Positions 1-4,659 of a stretch of 5,901 bases of DNA are shown piece after piece. Source of the DNA: an uncultured Dermatophilus sp. (GTDB taxonomy: Bacteria; Actinomycetota; Actinomycetes; Actinomycetales; Dermatophilaceae); assembly GCA_945876925.1 (NCBI GenBank), contig CAMCQD010000121.1, positions 1-5,901 on the forward strand, given 5' to 3'. Each line of letters starts with the position of its first letter. Position 1 is the first letter of the stretch. The notes below the pieces were generated by a model. It did no database searches, had not been told where the DNA came from, and saw nothing but the letters and a program-made list of their open reading frames with translations. Both the position numbers and the translations under genes were made by a program.

Positions 1-1088
1 AAGCGCACGTCGGCGCCGCGGGCGAGCAGCCCCCGGGCCACATCGGTCGCCGGGGTCTCGCGCTGGTCGGCGATGTCGGCCTTGTACGTGACGCCCAGCA
101 GCACCACGCGCGAGCCGCGCACCGCCCGGCCGCGGTCGTTGAGCAGCTCCTGGGTGCGGGACACCACATAGGCCGGCATGCCGGCGTTGATGTCCTGGGC
201 CAGCTCGACGAACCGGAACTGGTACTTGAGCTTGCTGCGCACCCGGTGCGACAGGTAGTTCGGGTCGATCGGGATGCAGTGCCCGCCCACGCCCGGCCCC
301 GGGTAGAACGCCTGGAACCCGAAGGGCTTGGTCGCGGCGGCCCGGATCGACTCCCACAGGTCGATATCGAGGTCGTGGCAGAACCGGGCCATCTCGTTGA
401 CCAGGGCGATATTGACGTGCCGGTAGGTGTTCTCGATGAGCTTGGCCATCTCGGCCTCCCGGGTGCCCTTGACGGGCACCACCTGGGAGACGAACCGGCC
501 GTAGAACTCACCGGCGCGCCGGGCGCACCCGGGGGTGCACCCGCCGACCACCTTGGGGGTGTTCGCCGGACCGAAGTCCTTGCGGCCCGGGTCGATCCGC
601 TCAGGTGAGAAGGCCAGGTAGAAGTCCTCGCCGACGGTGCGCCCGCCGTCCTCCAGCAGGGGGCGCACGACCTCGTCGGTGGTGCCCGGGTAGGTGGTCG
701 ATTCGAGGATCACCGTGGTGCCCGGCGACATGTGCCTGGCGACCGCGGCGGTGGCGCCGAGCACGGCCCGCAGGTCCGGGCCGCCGTCGCTGCCCAGCGG
801 GGTGGGCACGCAGATGACGACGACGCCGGCGCTGGCGATCCGGGCGGGATCGGTGGTGGCCTCGAAACCGGCGGCGCGCATCGCGGCGATGTCGGCGTCG
901 GACAGGTCGTCGATGTGGGAACGCCCGGCGTTGAGCCCGCTCACCACCCGGGCCGACAGGTCGTAGCCGATGACGCTGACGCCGGCGTCGAGCGCGGCCT
1001 TGGCCAGGGGCAGGCCGACGTAGCCCAGCCCGATGATGATCGCCGTGTCCGGGGCGGGGATCGCGCCCTGGGCTATGCCCTCGCTCAT
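1..1088 (-). CDS. Nucleotide-sugar dehydrogenase, UDP-N-acetylhexosamine 6-dehydrogenase type (3' end cut by window edge)
   Basis: The enzyme would oxidise C6 of a UDP-sugar to the uronic acid with two NAD+ in the cytoplasm, supplying an acidic donor for polysaccharide synthesis. 362 codons are present out of about 430 usual for the family; most of the C-terminal UDP-binding domain is missing beyond base 1. Visible: N-terminal Rossmann motif IIIGLGYVGLPLA (G20, G22, G25); VPTPLGSDGGPD near 95-105; STTYPGTTDE near 130-139; SPERIDPGR near 161-169; KLIENTYRHVNIALVNE with K216 and N220; and GPGVGGHCIPIDP with catalytic Cys271. The GGHCIPIDP form is typical of WbpA/TviB/WecC-type enzymes acting on UDP-GlcNAc, UDP-GalNAc or UDP-ManNAc, whereas UDP-glucose dehydrogenases usually have GGSCFPKD. 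The exact substrate cannot be read from sequence. The ATG at 1088-1086 overlaps the glycosyltransferase stop as ATGA, supporting this start and translational coupling. It is the third gene of the minus-strand operon. Confidence 0.93.
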   Translation of the reverse strand, partial: MSEGIAQGAIPAPDTAIIIGLGYVGLPLAKAALDAGVSVIGYDLSARVVSGLNAGRSHIDDLSDADIAAMRAAGFEATTDPARIASAGVVVICVPTPLGSDGGPDLRAVLGATAAVARHMSPGTTVILESTTYPGTTDEVVRPLLEDGGRTVGEDFYLAFSPERIDPGRKDFGPANTPKVVGGCTPGCARRAGEFYGRFVSQVVPVKGTREAEMAKLIENTYRHVNIALVNEMARFCHDLDIDLWESIRAAATKPFGFQAFYPGPGVGGHCIPIDPNYLSHRVRSKLKYQFRFVELAQDINAGMPAYVVSRTQELLNDRGRAVRGSRVVLLGVTYKADIADQRETPATDVARGLLARGADVR

Positions 1089-2050
1089 GCCGCCTCCGCG
1101 CCTGCGGTGATGCTGCTGCGCACGGCGGGCGCGCCCTGGCCGCGCAGCCAGTAGGCCCCGTGCCGGTGCCCCAGGTGCCAGGCGACGTTCCATAGCATTC
1201 CCCGGAAGCCGGTGTCCTTCAGGTAGCCGGCGATCTTGCGGACCGGGCCGCCGTCCTCACCCTGCCCGGCGTCGTCCTGGTCAGCGGAGTCGTACCGCGA
1301 CTCGAGCTGGGCGAAGCTGCGCCCGTATAGGAATCCCTGCTTGACGATGGTGATCACGGTGGAGCGCAGCCGGTTGTCGATGAGGATCTCGGGGTGGAAG
1401 GCCAGCGGGGTCCCGGCGAGCTGGATGCGCCAGCACAGGTCGGCATCCTGCAGGCAGCGCAGGCTCTCGTCGAAGCCGTTCACGCCGAGGAAGACCTCGC
1501 GGTGCAGGCCCATGTTGCCTGCCCCCGCGTGGGGCAGGCCGCCGGCTACCGGGGAACGTTCGAGGCGATCGGTCTGGTGCGCCGAGCGGGTGCGGCGCAC
1601 GCCCTCGGTGTTGAGCCGGTCGAGCTTGACCGTCCCGGCGACGAACCGGTCGGTGCGCAGCGCGGCCAGCATCAGCCGCAGCCAGTCGCCGAAGACGACA
1701 TCGTCGGCGTCGCAGAACGCGATGAGATCGGCGCGGGCGGCCATCACCCCGGTGTTGCGGGCGAATCCGGGGCCCTTCGCCCCGGAGGCGTCCACGACGC
1801 GCAGATCGAGCCTGCCCTGGGCGGCGTAGCTTCTCGCCAGCGCGGCCGAGCCGTCAGTGGAGCCGTTGTCGGCGAGAATGACCTCGAACGGCTCGGTGAC
1901 GTCCTGGCGGGCGAGGGCGTCGAGCTGCTCGCCGAGGGTGTGCTCGGCGTTGTAGCAGGCGATGACCACGCTGATGACCGGTTCGCGGGCAGGCTGGCCC
2001 TCTTCGGATCCGGGTTCCTGGCCGGCGGGGCCAGTGTGGTCTGTAGTCAC
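1085..2050 (-). CDS. Family 2 glycosyltransferase (GT-A fold), soluble
   Basis: Likely transfers a sugar from a nucleotide-sugar donor to a growing glycan or lipid-linked acceptor on the cytoplasmic side. The protein is 321 residues. After a polar N-terminus of about 24 residues comes the GT-A start PVISVVIACYNAEHTLGEQL (24-43), then VILADNGSTDGS (57-68), the conserved GFARNTGV (95-102), the metal-binding FCDADD (112-117), AGNMGLHREVFLGVNGFDESL (177-197) and QDADLCWR (201-208), the usual position of the catalytic-base region. I see no transmembrane segment, so this is not a processive synthase of the Alg8, HasA or cellulose-synthase kind. The reading frame stays open upstream, but the GTG at 2050 is chosen because AAAGGA sits 6 bases before it and the upstream frame is occupied by the deacetylase gene. 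The stop overlaps the dehydrogenase start (ATGA). Donor and acceptor are unknown. Confidence 0.92.
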   Translation of the reverse strand: MTTDHTGPAGQEPGSEEGQPAREPVISVVIACYNAEHTLGEQLDALARQDVTEPFEVILADNGSTDGSAALARSYAAQGRLDLRVVDASGAKGPGFARNTGVMAARADLIAFCDADDVVFGDWLRLMLAALRTDRFVAGTVKLDRLNTEGVRRTRSAHQTDRLERSPVAGGLPHAGAGNMGLHREVFLGVNGFDESLRCLQDADLCWRIQLAGTPLAFHPEILIDNRLRSTVITIVKQGFLYGRSFAQLESRYDSADQDDAGQGEDGGPVRKIAGYLKDTGFRGMLWNVAWHLGHRHGAYWLRGQGAPAVRSSITAGAEAA

Positions 2051-2056
2051 GGCGTG

Positions 2057-2062
2057 TCCTTT
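2057..2062 (-). promoter_or_regulatory. Ribosome binding site of the glycosyltransferase gene
   Basis: On the minus strand AAAGGA lies 6 bases before the GTG at 2050 and overlaps the deacetylase stop codon TGA (2064-2062) by one base. It decides the glycosyltransferase start and implies coupled translation of the two genes. Confidence 0.75.
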
Positions 2063-2904
2063 CAGGTGGCGGGCGCGCTGCCTGGAGCTGGCTGCGCGGC
2101 CTGCGCGGCGAGCCGTCGGGCGGAGCGCGCGCTCTCGGAGCCGCGCATCCTTCCCTGCGTGAGCCGCGCGAGTTCGGTGACGGTGGCGAAGGAGTACCCG
2201 ATGTCGGCGAGCCGGGCGATGAGCTCGCTGCTCAGGCGGTCCTTGGGGAAGCCTGCGGGCAGATCGGTGAGTGCCTGGCCCTGGGCGCCGTCGTGCAGCA
2301 GGATGATGCTGCCGGGGTGCGCGCCGGTCTCGGCAAGCTCGATCATCGACTCGACCGGTGCGGGCTGCCAGTCCTGCGCCCAGGCGCTCCACAGCACGAT
2401 GTCCAGGCCGAGACGGCGGATGCCGATCACCTGCCGCCAGGTGAGCGCCCCGAATGCGGGCCGGTACAAGGTGATCGGGGTGCGGGCCAGGACGGCCAGC
2501 TCGTCCCGCGCGGCGCCGACGGCGTTCACCGCCGCGCGCGCGGACTTCGCTGACAGGCGGGTGTGATCGGCGCCGTGCAGGCCCAGATCGTGTCCGCGGG
2601 CGACGATCTCGGCGATGAGTTTCGGGTGCTGGCGGGCTGCCGGGAGGAGCACGAAGAAGGTTGCCTTGACTTCGGCAGCGTCCAGTACGTCGAGGATGGC
2701 CGGGGTGTGGACCGGGTCCGGACCGTCATCATATGTGAGCGCCACCACGGCCTCATCGGTCACCGCGCAGCCGAGCACGCTGACTGCTGAGACGATCCGT
2801 CCCAGGACGCCTGGCAGCGCCTGGGCGGGGATGCGTCCCCGGTTTTGTGAGTAAGCATCAACATCGCGTTGCCGCACCAGCGACACAGCGGGCCCCGATT
2901 GCAC
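2062..2904 (-). CDS. NodB-type polysaccharide deacetylase (carbohydrate esterase 4 family)
   Basis: A metal-dependent deacetylase expected to remove N- or O-acetyl groups from a glycan or glycan precursor. All five NodB motifs are present, numbering from the chosen start: TYDDGP with D59 (base) and D60 (metal), HGADH with H110 and H114 (metal), RPAFGA (148-153), DIVLW (168-172) and ILLHDG (201-206) with the catalytic-region His204. The domain runs from about 50 to 248, then an Ala/Arg/Ser-rich tail to 280. There is no convincing signal peptide or membrane anchor, unlike most exported family members, so it may act in the cytoplasm. The start is uncertain: in-frame GTGs lie at 2904, 2886, 2877, 2778 and 2763. 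I prefer 2904 because GGGGAG and GGGGGA tracts precede it and it lies about 60 bases after the predicted transcription start. The conserved domain is complete with any of the first three. First gene of the minus-strand operon. Confidence 0.92.
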   Translation of the reverse strand: MQSGPAVSLVRQRDVDAYSQNRGRIPAQALPGVLGRIVSAVSVLGCAVTDEAVVALTYDDGPDPVHTPAILDVLDAAEVKATFFVLLPAARQHPKLIAEIVARGHDLGLHGADHTRLSAKSARAAVNAVGAARDELAVLARTPITLYRPAFGALTWRQVIGIRRLGLDIVLWSAWAQDWQPAPVESMIELAETGAHPGSIILLHDGAQGQALTDLPAGFPKDRLSSELIARLADIGYSFATVTELARLTQGRMRGSESARSARRLAAQAAQPAPGSAPAT

Positions 2905-2969
2905 GATTCCCCCGGCTCCCCGATTTTGTCCCCACCGCGCGGCTCCGTTTTCGGCCGCGTTCGTCTCGG

Positions 2970-2998
2970 ATCGTAGGCCGCTGCCAGCGCACTCACAA
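2970..2998 (-). promoter_or_regulatory. Probable vegetative-type promoter of the deacetylase-glycosyltransferase-dehydrogenase operon
   Basis: On the minus strand TTGTGA (2998-2993) and TACGAT (2975-2970) are separated by exactly 17 bases. This matches the actinobacterial TTGnnn / TAnnnT housekeeping consensus. Transcription would begin near 2964, about 60 bases before the preferred GTG at 2904. It lies in the gap after the response regulator gene, so the operon can be controlled separately from the regulator. Found by eye; no transcript data. Confidence 0.55.
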
Positions 2999-3001
2999 GG
3001 T

Positions 3002-3026
3002 AGCAGCGTTCTTTGGGAAAACTGCT
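3002..3026. promoter_or_regulatory. Imperfect palindrome next to the operon promoter, candidate operator
   Basis: A 25-base dyad centred on 3014 has outer arms AGCAG (3002-3006) and CTGCT (3022-3026) and inner arms TTC (3009-3011) and GAA (3017-3019). A third half-site, AGCAG (3029-3033), forms a tight second dyad CTGCTGTAGCAG with the right arm (3022-3033). The element ends a few bases upstream of the -35 hexamer and is centred about 50 bases before the predicted start, a position usual for an activator. The surrounding stretch is noticeably more AT-rich than the rest of the window. The bound protein is unknown; it could also be a weak hairpin after the regulator stop codon. Confidence 0.4.
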
Positions 3027-3049
3027 GTAGCAGATAAGGATTACTTGTC

Positions 3050-3733
3050 CTACCCGGTCTCCGGGGGGGTGCCGAGGCGGTAGCCGGCGCCCCGGATCGT
3101 GTGGAGTGTGTGTACACCGAAGGCGGTGTCGATCTTCTTGCGCAGGTAGCCGATGTACACCTCGACGATGTTGTCGCTGCCCTCGAAATCCGTTTCCCAC
3201 ACGTTGTCCAGGATGTCGGTCTTCGAGACGACGTCGCCGGCGTGTCGCATGAGGTAGTGCAGCAGCGCGAACTCCTTGGCCGTCAGGTGGATCCGCACGC
3301 CGCCGCGCGCGGCCACGTACCGGGGCGGATCGAGCGTGAGATCGCCGGCGGTCAGCGTCACCGGACGGGCGGGCGCCCCGCGCCGGATGAGGGCGCGCAG
3401 CCGGGCGACGAGCATGACGTAGCTGAACGGTTTGGTGAGGTAGTCGTCGGCTCCGAGGTCGAAGGCATCGGCCTGGTCGTACTCGCCGTCCTTGGCGGTG
3501 AGCATGAGCGCGGGCGTCCACGTGTGCTGCGCGCGCAGATTCCGCAGGACGTCATAGCCATTGCGCCCCGGGAGCATGATGTCGAGGATGAGGGCGTCGT
3601 ACCTGCGGGTGGTCGCCAGGTCCTCACCGGTGATGCCGTCATGGGCGACATCGACGACGAAGCCGTCGCGGACCAGGCCGCGGCGCAGTGACTCGGCCAG
3701 CGCGACCTCGTCGTCGACTAGCAGCACTCGCAT
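3050..3733 (-). CDS. OmpR/PhoB-family two-component response regulator
   Basis: A cytoplasmic transcription factor switched by phosphorylation, 227 residues, full family length. Receiver domain 1-115: acidic pair D7/D8, phospho-acceptor D51 in LILDIMLPGRNGYD, T79 in LMLTAKD and K101 in YLTKPF, so all key switch residues are kept. Winged-helix DNA-binding domain about 130-222: LTAKEFALLHYLM, VVSKTDILDNVW, recognition helix around NIVEVYIGYLRKKID (188-202), and the C-terminal hairpin TIRGAGYRL. The ATG at 3733 is preceded by GAGGTG (3743-3738) at good spacing. It is divergent from the adjacent histidine kinase gene, its probable partner, and lies upstream of the polysaccharide operon on the same strand. 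Likely targets are the 110-base divergent region and the operon promoter; this is inferred from position only. Confidence 0.96.
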   Translation of the reverse strand: MRVLLVDDEVALAESLRRGLVRDGFVVDVAHDGITGEDLATTRRYDALILDIMLPGRNGYDVLRNLRAQHTWTPALMLTAKDGEYDQADAFDLGADDYLTKPFSYVMLVARLRALIRRGAPARPVTLTAGDLTLDPPRYVAARGGVRIHLTAKEFALLHYLMRHAGDVVSKTDILDNVWETDFEGSDNIVEVYIGYLRKKIDTAFGVHTLHTIRGAGYRLGTPPETG

Positions 3734-3843
3734 GGGTCACCTCATCAGTTCCCGCCGAAACCGGTTCAGTTAGGTGTTCCACCCTGCCACGATGGAGTCC
3801 CGGCGAGGGCAGGCCGCCCCCGCCGGAGACGAAGGGGGAGGCG
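3734..3843. promoter_or_regulatory. Divergent intergenic region between regulator and kinase, with a direct repeat and a palindrome
   Basis: These 110 bases must carry the start signals for both divergent genes. TCAGTT occurs at 3745-3750 and again at 3766-3771, a 21-base repeat that places both copies on the same face of the helix, as expected for an OmpR-family dimer. The 8-base perfect palindrome AACCGGTT (3759-3766) lies between them and touches the second copy. The ribosome binding sites are GAGGTG for the regulator (3738-3743, minus strand) and the purine tract AAGGGGGAGG for the kinase (3832-3841). I found no convincing -35/-10 pair in either direction. Confidence 0.4.
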
Positions 3844-4572
3844 ATGGCGAGGCCCGGGGCAGCGCACGGCGCGCAGGACGGCCAGCGCGGATTCGTCGCC
3901 GAGGCATTTCACGAGCTGCGCAGCCCGCTGGCCACGATCCGCACCCTCGTGGAGACCTCGCCGGTCCCCGGACGCGACGACGAGCTGCTGCTGGGAGAGG
4001 TGGCCCGGATGCAGCGCCTCGTCGAGGACCTGCTCACCCTCGCCCAGGCCGACGCCGGCGGGCTGATGCTGACCCGCGAGGAAGTCGACTTAGATGACCT
4101 CGTGCACGCCGAGGCACGCCGGCTGCGCGCCATCGGGGTGGCTCCGGTCACCTCGTCGATCCAGGCCACGCGGGTGATCGGCGACGCCGGGCGGCTGGCC
4201 CAGGTGCTGCGGAACCTCGCCGACAACGCCGCCCAGCACACCAGCGGCGGGGTGCAGCTGCAGGTCCGGCAGGAACGCGGCGAGGCGATCCTCACGGTCG
4301 ATGACGACGCCGACCCGGTCCCGCCCGGGCTGCGCGAGGCGGTCTTCGGCCGGTTCGCCCGGCTGCCCGGGGCGCGTGCGGCCCGCCCGGCAGGCACCGG
4401 CCTGGGCCTGGCCGTCGTCCGGGAGCTGGTGGCGCGGCACGGCGGCACGGTCACCGCGGGGGTGAGCGATCAGGGCAGCTGCCGGTTCGAGGTGCGTCTG
4501 CCCGCAGCCGGGCAGGGCGTCCAGGACGGAGGTAACGCATCCGGCTCAGCCTCCCCGGGATCGTGCCGATGA
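3844..4572 (+). CDS. Soluble histidine kinase without sensor domain, altered G1 box
   Basis: Presumed phosphodonor for the divergent response regulator. The protein is only 242 residues and begins almost directly at the dimerisation and phosphoacceptor domain: FVAEAFHELRSPL with phospho-acceptor H23, followed by MQRLVEDLLTLAQAD (56-70). The ATPase domain shows the N box LRNLADNAAQHT (N124, N128), the F box VFGRFARL (167-174) and the G2 box GTGLGLAVVREL (184-195). The G1 box, normally DxGxG, reads DDADP (154-158): the Asp is kept but both glycines are replaced by Ala156 and Pro158. There is no transmembrane segment, HAMP or PAS domain, unlike most kinases of this family. The ATG at 3844 has a strong AAGGGGGAGG before it, and extending upstream would run into the regulator gene, so the short form looks real. 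A low-complexity tail (222-242) rich in Gly and Ser ends it. It may lack normal kinase activity. Confidence 0.9.
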   Translation: MARPGAAHGAQDGQRGFVAEAFHELRSPLATIRTLVETSPVPGRDDELLLGEVARMQRLVEDLLTLAQADAGGLMLTREEVDLDDLVHAEARRLRAIGVAPVTSSIQATRVIGDAGRLAQVLRNLADNAAQHTSGGVQLQVRQERGEAILTVDDDADPVPPGLREAVFGRFARLPGARAARPAGTGLGLAVVRELVARHGGTVTAGVSDQGSCRFEVRLPAAGQGVQDGGNASGSASPGSCR

Positions 4573-4659
4573 GGTAGGACGTCGAGCGCTACCGCCCTCC
4601 GCCCCTCATCCGGAGCTGACTCGAGGTCACCTGCCCCCGATTCCGGAGACCACACCTTC
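4573..4659 (+). other. Short gap between kinase and beta-helix genes
   Basis: No convincing promoter or intrinsic terminator is visible, so the two flanking genes are probably cotranscribed. The gap contains a small inverted repeat, GGTAG (4573-4577) and CTACC (4589-4593), with an 11-base loop and no T-tract. It also contains two copies of TCCGGAG (4609-4615 and 4642-4648); the second supplies GGAG 11 bases before the GTG at 4660. Confidence 0.4.

Noticed and set aside
246..1154. Several plus-strand open frames over the dehydrogenase region
   Set aside because: They are antisense to a gene with Rossmann, Lys/Asn and catalytic Cys motifs in order, and have no recognisable features of their own.
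1394..2566. 390-codon plus-strand open frame across the glycosyltransferase and deacetylase
   Set aside because: It spans two well-supported minus-strand genes, shows no domain and has the composition of an antisense shadow.
2760..2790. Possible lipobox (VLGC) just before the deacetylase domain
   Set aside because: The Cys lies only about 13 residues before the first catalytic motif, the hydrophobic stretch before it is too short and weak, and no start with a good ribosome binding site sits at a suitable distance.
2760..3521. Long minus-strand open frame (253 codons) through the regulator gene and the gap before the deacetylase
   Set aside because: The product is Arg/His/Pro-rich with no motif, and it is a shifted frame of the clearly recognisable response regulator; high GC keeps such frames open.
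3688..3843. Upstream extension of the histidine kinase frame to an ATG at 3688
   Set aside because: It would overlap the 5' end of the divergent regulator, lacks a ribosome binding site and adds no membrane or sensor domain; the ATG at 3844 has a strong purine tract before it.
4573..4593. GGTAG/CTACC inverted repeat after the kinase stop as a terminator
   Set aside because: The stem is only 5 base pairs with an 11-base loop and no T-tract, so it is not credible as an intrinsic terminator.
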